From contig NZ_UQRQ01000017.1 in the NCBI RefSeq assembly GCF_900543425.1, positions 1 to 64,000 on the forward strand: a stretch of DNA of 64,000 nt, given 5' to 3'. Under the pieces are notes generated by a model. The model was not told the DNA's origin. It ran no database searches and saw only the letters and a list, made by a program, of their open reading frames with translations. This DNA is from an uncultured Sanguibacteroides sp. GTDB taxonomy: Bacteria > Bacteroidota > Bacteroidia > Bacteroidales > Marinifilaceae. The position numbers and the translations under genes are program-made. How positions within the stretch are numbered: the stretch's first letter is position 1; every line of letters begins with the position of its first letter. Below are positions 55,741 through 63,953 of this stretch, piece after piece.

Positions 55741-56436
55741 TTACAAAATACCGTGATCCGCAAAACTATAAAAACCATGATTACAAATGACCAGATGATC
55801 CAATAGGATAATATCTAACGTATCTCCTGCTTTTCGAATCTTCCGGGTTAACTCGATATCCTGATTACTCGGTTCGAGATTCCCGCTCGGGTGGTTATGA
55901 GCAATAACAAAAGAACGAGCTTTTATCTCCAAGGCTTTCCGGAAAAGTATTCGCATATCGACAAGGGCTCCTTCCATCCCTCCGGAAAACAATCGTTCAC
56001 AGGATTTCACTTTACAACCTGTATTCAGGAAAATAACCCAGAACTCCTCATGATCCAAATCACCTATACGAGGTTGGAGCAACTCGTAAATATCCCGGCT
56101 GGAAACAAGTGTCATCGTATCAGATTTTCCGGAAAGCCCTCTCCTGCGGCCAAGCTCAAAAGCAGCAATGACGGAAGCCGCCTTAGCAACTCCTACCCCT
56201 TTATAAACATTCATAAAATCACGAATACCAAGCCGGGCGATAGCATTTAAATCATTATTATGGTCCGAAAGGATTCTACGCGCCAAATCCAAAGCTGATT
56301 CCCCGTCACTGCCGGAACGAAGTAAAATCGCCAGCAGTTCATTCGTCGAAAGAGCCGAAACCCCTTTAAACAAAAGTTTTTCCCGAGGTTTATCATCTCC
56401 TGCCCAAGAAGATATTGGAATATACTTACCAGCCAT
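55741..56436 (-). CDS. radC: RadC-family JAB-domain protein
   Basis: A 231-residue RadC family protein. A helix-hairpin-helix part (about 20-100) precedes the JAB/MPN domain (about 105-230) with the metal motif HNHPSGNLEPSNQD. The family is named for a supposed DNA-repair role that is disputed; the JAB fold suggests a metal-dependent hydrolase. Single gene between grpE and rpsT, with no clear promoter seen. Confidence 0.93.
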   Translation of the reverse strand: MAGKYIPISSWAGDDKPREKLLFKGVSALSTNELLAILLRSGSDGESALDLARRILSDHNNDLNAIARLGIRDFMNVYKGVGVAKAASVIAAFELGRRRGLSGKSDTMTLVSSRDIYELLQPRIGDLDHEEFWVIFLNTGCKVKSCERLFSGGMEGALVDMRILFRKALEIKARSFVIAHNHPSGNLEPSNQDIELTRKIRKAGDTLDIILLDHLVICNHGFYSFADHGIL

Positions 56437-56532
56437 ATCCGATCATTTTTAGATATGGTAAGTTAATCCATTTTAAGAAATAAAAAAAATCCTGAGACAA
56501 AAATCTCAAGATCAGACAAATAAAGAAATGAA

Positions 56533-56553
56533 GGTAACGGGAAATCCGTTACC
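56533..56553 (-). terminator. Intrinsic terminator of rpsT
   Basis: Perfect 8-bp arms GGTAACGG (56533-56540) and CCGTTACC (56546-56553) with a 5-nt loop. On the minus strand it is followed by a T-rich stretch (TTCATTTCTTT). It lies 26 bp after the rpsT stop. Confidence 0.65.
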
Positions 56554-56579
56554 TCAATATCTTAAAACACAAGAAAAGA

Positions 56580-56831
56580 TTATAGTTTGTTCACGTGCAA
56601 AGCCAACTTGGATTTCAAGTTTGCAGCTTTATTTTTGTGGATAATATTTTTCTTCGCTAATTTATCCAACATAGCTACAACCTTCGGAAACAAATCCAGA
56701 GCAGTTTCTTTTTCATTCAATGCACGCAATTTTCTAACAGCATTTCTCGCAGTTTTTGCATAATAACGATTGTGCAATCTTCTTTTCTGTGTCTGCCTTA
56801 TTCTTTTTTCTGATGATTGATGATTTGCCAT
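56580..56831 (-). CDS. rpsT: 30S ribosomal protein S20
   Basis: An 83-residue basic helical protein that binds 16S rRNA. It has the S20 pattern (SSEKRIRQTQKRRLHNRYYAKTARNAVRKL at the start and KNIIHKNKAANLKSKLA at the end). It starts 29 bp downstream of the last of three tRNA-Glu genes on the same strand with no terminator between, so it may be transcribed together with them. Confidence 0.95.
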   Translation of the reverse strand: MANHQSSEKRIRQTQKRRLHNRYYAKTARNAVRKLRALNEKETALDLFPKVVAMLDKLAKKNIIHKNKAANLKSKLALHVNKL

Positions 56832-56860
56832 CTCTTCAAATAAATTTAATTCAACTTTCG

Positions 56861-56932
56861 TAGTCCGTACGGGAATCGAACCCGTGTTACAAGAATGAAA
56901 ATCTTGCGTCCTAGCCCCTAGACGAACGGACC
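56861..56932 (-). tRNA. tRNA-Glu (anticodon UUC), copy 1
   Basis: On the minus strand the 72-nt sequence starts GGTCCGTTCGTCTAGGGG and ends with ACGGACTA. Anticodon stem CAAGA/TCTTG encloses TTTTCAT, anticodon TTC. CCA not encoded. Confidence 0.95.
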
Positions 56933-56956
56933 ATCGTAATAATCCTAAAAACTATG

Positions 56957-57028
56957 TAGTCCGTACGGGAATCGAACCCGTGTTACAAGAATGAAAATCT
57001 TGCGTCCTAACCCCTAGACGAACGGACC
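56957..57028 (-). tRNA. tRNA-Glu (anticodon UUC), copy 2
   Basis: Nearly identical to copy 1; one D-loop base differs (GGGGTTAGG instead of GGGGCTAGG). Same anticodon TTC. It lies 24 bp upstream of copy 1. Confidence 0.95.
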
Positions 57029-57057
57029 ATCGTTAAATATTTTGCTTTTTGCCCTAG

Positions 57058-57129
57058 TAGTCCGTACGGGAATCGAACCCGTGTTACAAGAATGAGAATC
57101 TTGCGTCCTAGCCCCTAGACGAACGGACC
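57058..57129 (-). tRNA. tRNA-Glu (anticodon CUC), copy 3
   Basis: Same sequence as copy 1 except for the anticodon loop, TTCTCAT, giving anticodon CTC. So the array reads both Glu codons directly. First gene of the array after the promoter. Confidence 0.95.
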
Positions 57130-57150
57130 ATCGTTTGCCTTTAGCGGATG

Positions 57151-57181
57151 CAAATATACGGCAATTTTCATTCCTACCAAA
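57151..57181 (-). promoter_or_regulatory. Promoter of the tRNA-Glu array
   Basis: The minus strand reads TTTG (57181-57178), 19 bp, then TATATTTG (57158-57151). The -7 element ends 21 bp before the first tRNA. Confidence 0.75.
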
Positions 57182-57359
57182 AAAATCCTTGCATATTTTT
57201 CCACCCCCAACCAATTTTCACGAAAAATAGAACATAAAATTATAAATACCAGCATTTTATACGGATACAGACCTTAAAATCCATCTAAATAACCTCCTGC
57301 TCGAGATTTCCAATCAATACATTTTAGCCTCTATGCAATCGCTTTTCAAATAAATACCT

Positions 57360-57367
57360 TACTTTTG
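57360..57367 (+). promoter_or_regulatory. -7 element of rsmI
   Basis: TACTTTTG matches TAnnTTTG, ending 38 bp before the rsmI start. No clear -33 element. Confidence 0.55.
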
Positions 57368-57405
57368 TTTTCCAATCGATTGAAGTTAATTTTACAAATA
57401 TTCAT

Positions 57406-58113
57406 ATGGCCAAACTTTACTTGATCCCGACTCCCGTGGGTAATCTTGAAGATATCACGCTAAGAGCTTTAAGACTTTTAAAAGAGGTTTCCGTCATTCT
57501 GGCGGAAGATACGCGGACTTCTGCAAAACTTCTAAAACACTATGATATCAACACACCGTTACTCTCGCACCACAAATTCAATGAACACCAACAAGTAAAA
57601 AGAATAGCAGAACGAATCCTACGGGGAGAAGATATAGCCCTTATCAGCGACGCCGGCACCCCGGGGATCTCAGATCCCGGATTTTTATTAGTGCGCACCT
57701 GTGTGGAGCAAGGCATAGAAACGGAGTGCCTGCCAGGAGCAACGGCTTTTGTTCCGGCCCTGGTGAATTCAGGTTTCCCCTGTGATCGCTTTTGCTTCGA
57801 AGGCTTTTTGCCTCAAAAGAAGGGGAGGCAGAAAAAACTAATCCTAATGGCAGAAGAAGAACGGACAATGATATTCTACGAATCCCCATTCCGTCTGGTC
57901 AAAGCCCTGGAACAAATGGCCGAATTATTCGGAGAGAATCGAAAAGCATGCGTTGCAAGAGAGATCAGTAAAATACACGAAGATTTTCAACGGGGAACCC
58001 TTAGAGAGCTGGTCGAACATTTTACCGAAACAGGTGTAAAGGGAGAAATCGTATTAATCGTGGAAGGAAAACCCAAAAAAGAAAATATAGAAGACAACAC
58101 AGAAGAAGAATAA
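57406..58113 (+). CDS. rsmI: 16S rRNA cytidine-1402 2'-O-methyltransferase
   Basis: A 235-residue SAM-dependent tetrapyrrole-methylase-fold enzyme that methylates C1402 of 16S rRNA. The N-terminus LYLIPTPVGNLEDITLRAL (about 4-22), EDTRTSAKLL, SDAGTPGISDPG (about 84-95) and the segment FYESPFRL are the usual RsmI landmarks. The C-terminus is shorter than in E. coli, ending in an acidic tail. Single gene; its 3' side opens onto a repeat-rich noncoding region. Confidence 0.95.
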   Translation: MAKLYLIPTPVGNLEDITLRALRLLKEVSVILAEDTRTSAKLLKHYDINTPLLSHHKFNEHQQVKRIAERILRGEDIALISDAGTPGISDPGFLLVRTCVEQGIETECLPGATAFVPALVNSGFPCDRFCFEGFLPQKKGRQKKLILMAEEERTMIFYESPFRLVKALEQMAELFGENRKACVAREISKIHEDFQRGTLRELVEHFTETGVKGEIVLIVEGKPKKENIEDNTEEE

Positions 58114-58611
58114 ACACATGTAAGTCAACAAGCTAAAGCTTATAACGTCAGAAATCCAACATCGTAAATCTCCTTTAACCTAAAATCGTGAATCTAAAAT
58201 CTACAATCCCTATGGGCTAATCCTCCGGGGCGGGGACGTTTCCGACGGTCGTGTAACGCTTTTCGTTTACTGTCCTCCGGGACTCGCTACGCTCGAACAA
58301 TCCGTCGTCCGGACGTTCCGAAAATCGAACACGCACACTCGCCCTTCTCTTTAAATCTAATAGCACTTGGGGACGGGGGTAAAGTGCTATCTTTTGATTT
58401 ATAATCACGGTTTAGATTGAGTCTCCAGTTCCGCCATCCTTAAATCATCAATCTAAAATCCGAAATCGTAAATTTCTCTCCAATCACAGAATCACCAAAT
58501 CTCTTAATCCCAATCACTGAATCCTTTAATCCCCGAATCCCTTGTCTCTTCAAATCGTAAATCTAAAATCCGAAATCGTAAATCTCTTTAATCTCTTAAT
58601 CACTAAATCAT
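58114..58611. repeat. Phased AATCnnnn repeat array between rsmI and the aquaporin gene
   Basis: From about 58481 to the aquaporin stop codon the sequence is made of AATC followed by 2-5 bases, mostly four, e.g. AATCACAG, AATCACCA, AATCTCTT, AATCACTG, AATCCTTT, AATCCCCG. A 24-bp stretch (58450-58473) recurs exactly at 58560-58583. Looser copies also lie at 58150-58210. A GC-rich cassette interrupts the array at about 58211-58395. The flanking genes are convergent, so the array lies at both 3' ends. Confidence 0.8.
58211..58395. other. GC-rich cassette with hairpin inside the AATC array
   Basis: About 185 bp of much higher GC than its surroundings. It contains a 9-bp perfect stem ATAGCACTT/AAGTGCTAT (58360-58368 and 58382-58390). 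The minus strand is open for 63 codons with a C-terminal VRFSERPDDGLFERSESRR-like text. I recall similar short frames annotated at scattered places in Bacteroidales genomes. That suggests a dispersed repeat, not a gene. Confidence 0.5.
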
Positions 58612-59262
58612 TTAATCACTTGTTTTTCCTAAATACTTCCATACCCCGGCAGCACAAACAGCTCCTAAAAAAGGAGCAATGATAAACAACCAAAGCTGGG
58701 ATAACGCCTCTCCTCCTGCAAAAATAGCGGGAGCAATACTTCTGGCAGGATTAACGGAAGTTCCCGTCACAGGAATACAAACGATATGAATCAAAACCAA
58801 TGACAAACCGATCGCCAAACCGGCAAAGCCCACCGGAGCTCCTTTACTGGTAGAACCAAGCACAACCAAAATAAAGATAAAGGTAAATACCAACTCTGCC
58901 ACAAATGCAGGAAAAGCATCTCCATCCGCGTATACATTAGCCCCGGTTCCTTCTAATCCCATTCCGGAAGAGATAATATAAAGGATAGCGGAACCGATCA
59001 AGGCTCCTATGACCTGAAACAACATATACATACCTGCATCTCTACTGCACATCCTCCCGGATAACCATACCCCCAAAGTTATGGCAGGATTAATATGACA
59101 TCCGGATATACTCCCGATAGTATATACCATGGCCAAAACAGATAAACCGAACGCAAAGGCTATACCCAAGAAACCTATTTCGCTACCGGCAATAACAGCA
59201 CTACCACATCCCATAAGAACGAGAACCATTGTCCCAATCATCTCTGCCACATACTTTTTCAT
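58612..59262 (-). CDS. Aquaporin (MIP family, AqpZ-like)
   Basis: A 216-residue six-helix channel with both NPA boxes (GCHINPAITLGVW and GTSVNPARSIAPAI). The histidine in helix 2/loop B and the arginine after the second NPA favour an AqpZ-type water channel over a glycerol facilitator; a glycerol facilitator would also be longer. The stop codon is built into the edge of the AATC array. No promoter motif was recognised. Confidence 0.92.
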   Translation of the reverse strand: MKKYVAEMIGTMVLVLMGCGSAVIAGSEIGFLGIAFAFGLSVLAMVYTIGSISGCHINPAITLGVWLSGRMCSRDAGMYMLFQVIGALIGSAILYIISSGMGLEGTGANVYADGDAFPAFVAELVFTFIFILVVLGSTSKGAPVGFAGLAIGLSLVLIHIVCIPVTGTSVNPARSIAPAIFAGGEALSQLWLFIIAPFLGAVCAAGVWKYLGKTSD

Positions 59263-59392
59263 ACCTTTCCTATTTAAGTTTTAAAAAATTAAATTTCCGG
59301 AAAGTTATAATAAAATCTTTTAAGAAGATCGCTTTATTTAAATAAAAATTTTTACGAACAGACCCATAAACGACAGAAATAGCCAAAACAAA

Positions 59393-59418
59393 AGCCGTTC
59401 GAAAAATAACGAACGGCT
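59393..59418 (-). terminator. Intrinsic terminator of eno
   Basis: Perfect 9-bp arms AGCCGTTCG (59393-59401) and CGAACGGCT (59410-59418). On the minus strand followed by TTTGTTTT. It lies about 20 bp after the enolase stop. Confidence 0.85.
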
Positions 59419-59438
59419 CTCTCGTGTATAAATTATAC

Positions 59439-60722
59439 TTATTTACTAAACTTACGACCGCAGAATTTAGCATTATTTCCCAACTCTTCTTCTATACGAA
59501 GCAATTGATTGTATTTAGCCATACGATCCGAGCGACTTAAAGAACCCGTTTTTATCTGACCGGAATTCGTTGCCACGGCGATATCCGCAATCGTAGCATC
59601 TTCAGTCTCTCCGGAACGATGAGAGGTTACTGTCGTATATCCGGCACGCTGAGCCATTTCTATCGCATCCAGAGTCTCCGTCAAAGTTCCGATTTGGTTT
59701 ACTTTGATCAAAATGGAATTAGCACATCCCAATTCGATTCCTTTTTTCAAGTATTGTACGTTCGTCACGAAAAGGTCATCTCCCACCAATTGACAACGAT
59801 CGCCTATACGCTTTGTCAATAATTGCCAACCGTCCCAATCATTTTCACTCATACCATCTTCAATGGAATCAATCGGGTATTTTGTAATCAACTCTTCCAG
59901 ATAAGCAGCTTGCTGCTCAGAATTTCTCTTGGCTCCCTGAGGGCCTTCAAATTTAGAATAATCATATATACCGTCTTTGTAAAACTCGGAAGAAGCACAA
60001 TCCAAACCGATCATAACATCTTCTCCCGGCTTATAACCCGCGGCCTTGATAGCACTAATAATAGACTCCAAAGCATCTTCCGTTCCTTTTAAAGCAGGAG
60101 CAAATCCTCCTTCGTCACCAACCGCCGTACTCAGGTTCCGGTCATGTAATACTTTTTTCAAACTATGGAAAACTTCAGCTCCCATTCGCAAGGCTTCCCG
60201 GAAAGAATCTGCTCCAACCGGACGGATCATAAACTCCTGAAAAGCAATCGGAGCATCCGAATGAGAACCTCCATTAATAATATTCATCATCGGTACAGGT
60301 AAAACCTTAGCATTCACTCCTCCTAAATAACGATACAAAGGCATCTCCAAAGCATTGGCAGCAGCTTTAGCACAAGCTAAAGAAACTCCCAATAACGCAT
60401 TGGCACCCAAATTACTTTTAGTCGGAGTTCCGTCCAGCTCGATCAATACACGATCTATTTCTACCTGATCCAAGACACTCATGCCCAACAAGGCATCGGC
60501 AATCACCGTGTTCACGTTATTTACAGCCTTGGTAACACCTTTCCCCCCATAACGTTTTTTATCTCCATCCCGCAATTCCAACGCTTCATTTTCTCCCGTA
60601 GAAGCTCCAGACGGTACTGCTGCACGTCCCATAGCTCCACATTCCAACATAACATCCACTTCTACCGTGGGATTTCCTCTTGAATCCAAGATTTCTCTTC
60701 CTACAACTTCTGTAATATACAT
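59439..60722 (-). CDS. eno: Enolase
   Basis: A 427-residue glycolytic enzyme that converts 2-phosphoglycerate to phosphoenolpyruvate. Landmarks include RGNPTVEVDV near the start, GASTGENEALELRD, PMMNIINGGSHSDAPIAFQEFMI, the Mg ligands (DCASSEF, SIEDGMSENDW, LVGDDLFVTN) and ILIKVNQIGTLTET. It is a single-gene unit between the alpha ribosomal operon and the aquaporin gene, both of which point the same way. Confidence 0.98.
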   Translation of the reverse strand: MYITEVVGREILDSRGNPTVEVDVMLECGAMGRAAVPSGASTGENEALELRDGDKKRYGGKGVTKAVNNVNTVIADALLGMSVLDQVEIDRVLIELDGTPTKSNLGANALLGVSLACAKAAANALEMPLYRYLGGVNAKVLPVPMMNIINGGSHSDAPIAFQEFMIRPVGADSFREALRMGAEVFHSLKKVLHDRNLSTAVGDEGGFAPALKGTEDALESIISAIKAAGYKPGEDVMIGLDCASSEFYKDGIYDYSKFEGPQGAKRNSEQQAAYLEELITKYPIDSIEDGMSENDWDGWQLLTKRIGDRCQLVGDDLFVTNVQYLKKGIELGCANSILIKVNQIGTLTETLDAIEMAQRAGYTTVTSHRSGETEDATIADIAVATNSGQIKTGSLSRSDRMAKYNQLLRIEEELGNNAKFCGRKFSK

Positions 60723-60911
60723 CTCTTTTGCTTTTTAAGTTCATAATAAATTAGAGTCACTAAGATACGAAAAACAAAAGAAATAACCTGCATTACTTCT
60801 TACAAATTGTTTCTAATCTACCGGATAAAAAAAATACCCGAAAAGGAAGGCATCCTCCGATCTGTTCTGTCCCCTTTTCCGCGAAGAAGCATAATTAGGA
60901 AAAATAAAAAA

Positions 60912-60930
60912 CCGCCCTGAAAAGGACGGC
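60912..60930 (-). terminator. Intrinsic terminator of the alpha ribosomal operon
   Basis: Arms at 60913-60919 and 60924-60930 pair over 7 bp with one G-U in minus-strand RNA, followed by TTTTTTATTTT. It lies about 22 bp after the rplQ stop. Confidence 0.8.
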
Positions 60931-60952
60931 TTTTATATTTCGAAGTAAAAAC

Positions 60953-61471
60953 TTACTCAGCTTTCGGAGTTTCCTCTGCAGGAGTTTCTTCTGCCTTAGG
61001 AGCCTCAACGGCAGCCTCGGCTTTCGGAGCCTCCTCTTTTTTCGTCGTACTTCTACGACGACGAGTGGTAGTTTTCTTCACCTCCTCTTTCTTCACCTCC
61101 GTGTAAGTAGTGTTATAATCAACCAACTCGATAATACACATTTCAGAATTATCACCGATACGATTAGCACCTAATTTCAAAATGCGGGTATAACCTCCCG
61201 GACGATTAGCTATCTTCTGAGCCACATCTCCGAATAATTCAGATACTACTTCTTTTTGACGAAGGTAGGAGAATGTCATTCGGCGAGAGTGGGTCGTGTC
61301 GTTCTTGCTCTTTGTCAAAAGCGGCTCAACATACATCTTAAGGGCTTTAGCTTTAGCTACTGTCGTTTTAATTCTCTTGTGAAGAATCAAAGAACAAGCC
61401 ATATTAGAAAGTAGCGCTTTTCTATGGGCACTCGTTCTACTTAAGTGGTTAAATTTCTTTTTATGTCTCAT
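60953..61471 (-). CDS. rplQ: 50S ribosomal protein L17
   Basis: A 172-residue L17. The core (1-120: RTSAHRKALLSNMACSLILHKRIKTT) is conventional and ends with ELVDYN. An extension of about 45 residues follows: a basic run (TTTRRRRSTTKKEE) and then alternating Ala/Glu/Pro/Lys (EAPKAE, EETPAEE). Such tails are seen in Bacteroidota L17. Last gene of the alpha operon, 5 bp after rpoA. Confidence 0.96.
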   Translation of the reverse strand: MRHKKKFNHLSRTSAHRKALLSNMACSLILHKRIKTTVAKAKALKMYVEPLLTKSKNDTTHSRRMTFSYLRQKEVVSELFGDVAQKIANRPGGYTRILKLGANRIGDNSEMCIIELVDYNTTYTEVKKEEVKKTTTRRRRSTTKKEEAPKAEAAVEAPKAEETPAEETPKAE

Positions 61472-61476
61472 TTTAC

Positions 61477-62469
61477 TTATTCTTTGTCTAATTTATACTT
61501 GGCAACGTCCATTCCGAACTCGAGGTTATTATTCTCAAGTAAAGCTTCCAATTCTGTCAAAGATTTCTTACCGAAGTTTCTGAACTTCAACAAGTCGTTC
61601 TTATTGAATTGAACCAGCTCTCCCAAAGTTTCTACCTCAGCTGACTTCAAACAATTCAAGGCACGAACGGAAAGATCCATGTCCACTAATTTTGTTTTCA
61701 GTAACTGACGCATGTGTAATACCTCTTCATCAAACTCTTCATTTCCATACTTATCTTCGGTTTCCAAAGTAATCTTTTCATCCGAAAATAACATGAAGTG
61801 ATGAATTAGAATTTTTGCTGCCTCTTTCAATGCATCTGTCGGATTAATCGAACCATCGGTTTCAATCTCGAAAAGGAGACGTTCATAATCGGTCTTCCCT
61901 TCTACACGATAATTCTCAATCTCGTATTTTACGTTCCGAATAGGAGTATATATCGCATCGATTGGAATAAATCCAATTTCAACCTCTGCCGGCATATTTT
62001 CAGCAGAAGGAACATATCCCCGTCCTTTCTGTATGGTAATTTCCATCTCCAAGGTGGTCGTGGAATCCATATTACAAATGATAAGTTCCGGATTCAGGAT
62101 CTCAAATCCAGACAGGAATTGGTTCATATCACCGGCAGTAAACGTCTCTTGTCCAGAAACTACAACGGTCAGCTTCTCATTCTCCACGTCCTCCACTTTT
62201 CTTTTAAACCGAACTTGCTTCAAATTCAAGATGATCTCGGTTACATCCTCGATAACCCCGGGAATTGTAGCGAACTCATGTTCAACACCGTGAATTTTAA
62301 TACCGGTAATCGCATAGCCTTCCAAAGAAGACAACAAGATTCTGCGTAGTGGATTACCAATGGTGATACCGTAACCAGGCTCTAACGGACGGAATTCAAA
62401 TTTTCCGAATTTATCCGTTGATTCAAGCATGATCACTTTGTCCGGTTTCTGGAAAGCTAATATTGCCAT
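61477..62469 (-). CDS. rpoA: RNA polymerase alpha subunit
   Basis: A 330-residue alpha subunit: N-terminal dimerisation domain (about 1-230; GYGITIGNPLRRILLSSLEG), linker, then the C-terminal domain (about 250-325) with the helix-hairpin-helix LKSAEVETLGELVQFNKNDLL and NFGKKSLTELEALL. It assembles the polymerase and contacts activators. It lies 16 bp after rpsD and 5 bp before rplQ, the usual order. Confidence 0.98.
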   Translation of the reverse strand: MAILAFQKPDKVIMLESTDKFGKFEFRPLEPGYGITIGNPLRRILLSSLEGYAITGIKIHGVEHEFATIPGVIEDVTEIILNLKQVRFKRKVEDVENEKLTVVVSGQETFTAGDMNQFLSGFEILNPELIICNMDSTTTLEMEITIQKGRGYVPSAENMPAEVEIGFIPIDAIYTPIRNVKYEIENYRVEGKTDYERLLFEIETDGSINPTDALKEAAKILIHHFMLFSDEKITLETEDKYGNEEFDEEVLHMRQLLKTKLVDMDLSVRALNCLKSAEVETLGELVQFNKNDLLKFRNFGKKSLTELEALLENNNLEFGMDVAKYKLDKE

Positions 62470-62485
62470 ATATATTTTTATTTTA

Positions 62486-63094
62486 CTACTTAGAATATAA
62501 TTCTACGATTAACTGCTCTTTGATGTTCTCAGGAATGTCCGTTCTTTCCGGAATGTTAAGAAGTTTACCACTCATAGAAGCAGCATCCCACTCCAACCAA
62601 GAATACTTACTGGTCTTCGAACCTCTTAAAGATTCATTGATCACCTCCAAAGATTTAGATTTCTCTCTCACACCTACGATATCTCCCGGACGTACATGGC
62701 AAGAAGGAATGTTACATACCTTACCATTAACCGTGATATGTCTGTGCGATACGTACTGACGGGCAGCGGCGCGGGTAGGAGCGATACCTAAACGATACAC
62801 GATATTGTCCAAACGACACTCCAATAATTGAAGTAATACCTCACCGGTAATACCCTTGCTACTCTCAGCTTTTTCAAACAAAATACGGAATTGTTTTTCC
62901 AACAATCCATAGGTATATTTTGCTTTTTGTTTCTCCTTCAACTGCATTCCATACTCGGAGATTTTCTTTCTACGATGAGCTAAACCGTGTTGTCCGGGAG
63001 GATAATTTCTACGTTCCAACGCTTTGTCCGGTCCAAAAATGGGCTCACCAAATTTTCTTGCTATCTTAGACTTGGGTCCTGTATATCTAGCCAT
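62486..63094 (-). CDS. rpsD: 30S ribosomal protein S4
   Basis: A 202-residue S4 with the N-terminal KIARKFGEPIFGPDKALERRNYPPGQHG part and the S4 RNA-binding domain (about 93-155: RLDNIVYRLGIAPTRAAARQYVSHRHITVNG). It binds 16S rRNA early in assembly and in many bacteria also represses this operon. No zinc cysteines are present. Order rpsK-rpsD-rpoA as expected. Confidence 0.97.
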   Translation of the reverse strand: MARYTGPKSKIARKFGEPIFGPDKALERRNYPPGQHGLAHRRKKISEYGMQLKEKQKAKYTYGLLEKQFRILFEKAESSKGITGEVLLQLLECRLDNIVYRLGIAPTRAAARQYVSHRHITVNGKVCNIPSCHVRPGDIVGVREKSKSLEVINESLRGSKTSKYSWLEWDAASMSGKLLNIPERTDIPENIKEQLIVELYSK

Positions 63095-63134
63095 TTTATT
63101 CTGTATTTTAAAATTCTTAGATTAAGCTTCACGC

Positions 63135-63524
63135 TTATACTCTACGTCTTTTAGGAGGACGACATCCATTGTGCGGAAGCGGAGTAACATCAATGATTTC
63201 AGCCACTTCTATTCCACAAGCGTGAATAGCACGAATAGCCGATTCACGACCATTACCTGGTCCCTTTACGTAAACTTTCACCTTTCTCATACCTAAATCA
63301 AAGGCAACTTTACCACAATCGGTAGCCGCCGTTTGAGCTGCGTACGGAGTGTTTTTCTTCGATCCTCTAAAACCCATCTTACCCGCGGATGACCAAGAGA
63401 TCACCTGACCGTTGGAATTGGTCAAAGAAATAATGATGTTATTAAAAGACGAATGAACGTGTGCTTGTCCCACGGCCTCTACTTTAACTAGCCGTTTCTT
63501 GTTTGATGTAGACTTCTTTGCCAT
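63135..63524 (-). CDS. rpsK: 30S ribosomal protein S11
   Basis: A 129-residue S11, with AHVHSSFNNIIISLTN and the conserved VYVKGPGNGRESAIRAI and C-terminal DVTPLPHNGCRPPKRRRV. It lies in the platform of the 30S subunit. Alpha operon member, 40 bp before rpsD and 18 bp after rpsM. Confidence 0.98.
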   Translation of the reverse strand: MAKKSTSNKKRLVKVEAVGQAHVHSSFNNIIISLTNSNGQVISWSSAGKMGFRGSKKNTPYAAQTAATDCGKVAFDLGMRKVKVYVKGPGNGRESAIRAIHACGIEVAEIIDVTPLPHNGCRPPKRRRV

Positions 63525-63542
63525 AATTCAATCTCAATTCAA

Positions 63543-63920
63543 TTATTTAGTTGCTTTTTTCTTATTTGCAACAGTTTTCTTCTTACCCTTTCTCGTACGG
63601 GCATTATTCTTCGTACTTTGTCCTCTAAGCGGAAGACCAATACGATGTCTGATTCCACGATAACAACCGATATCCATCAGTCGTTTAATGTTCATCTGGA
63701 CTGAAGTTCTCAACTCTCCTTCTACTTTGTACTCACCATTGATGACTTTACGTACAGCAGCTAGTTGATCGTCATTCCAATCCTTCACCTTAGTGTCAAA
63801 ATCGATGCCCGCCTTCTCAAGTATGGTCCGGGCACTACTTCTACCTATTCCGAAGATATAGGTTAGAGCTATTTCTCCTCTTTTGTTCGAGGGTAAATCT
63901 ACACCAACGATTCTTGCCAT
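63543..63920 (-). CDS. rpsM: 30S ribosomal protein S13
   Basis: A 125-residue S13 from the head of the 30S subunit. Typical segments are RIVGVDLPSNKRGEIALTYIFGIG and YRGIRHRIGLPLRGQ with the basic tail. Followed by rpsK on the same strand. Confidence 0.98.
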   Translation of the reverse strand: MARIVGVDLPSNKRGEIALTYIFGIGRSSARTILEKAGIDFDTKVKDWNDDQLAAVRKVINGEYKVEGELRTSVQMNIKRLMDIGCYRGIRHRIGLPLRGQSTKNNARTRKGKKKTVANKKKATK

Positions 63921-63953
63921 AAATTTCTTTACTCTTTTTACTTAAATTAATAA

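Noticed and set aside
55204..55806. 200-codon plus-strand frame opposite grpE and its promoter
   Set aside because: Runs antisense to grpE and radC; composition of a shadow frame.
57014..57214. 66-codon frame running through a tRNA-Glu gene
   Set aside because: Two-thirds of it is tRNA sequence read in frame.
58217..58408. 63-codon minus-strand frame in the GC-rich cassette
   Set aside because: Fits a dispersed repeat rather than a gene; no start context or conserved domain.
58481..58611. CRISPR array
   Set aside because: Units are about 8 bp without spacers and no cas genes are present.
59270..59473. 67-codon minus-strand frame downstream of enolase
   Set aside because: Overlaps the end of eno and its terminator; no domain.
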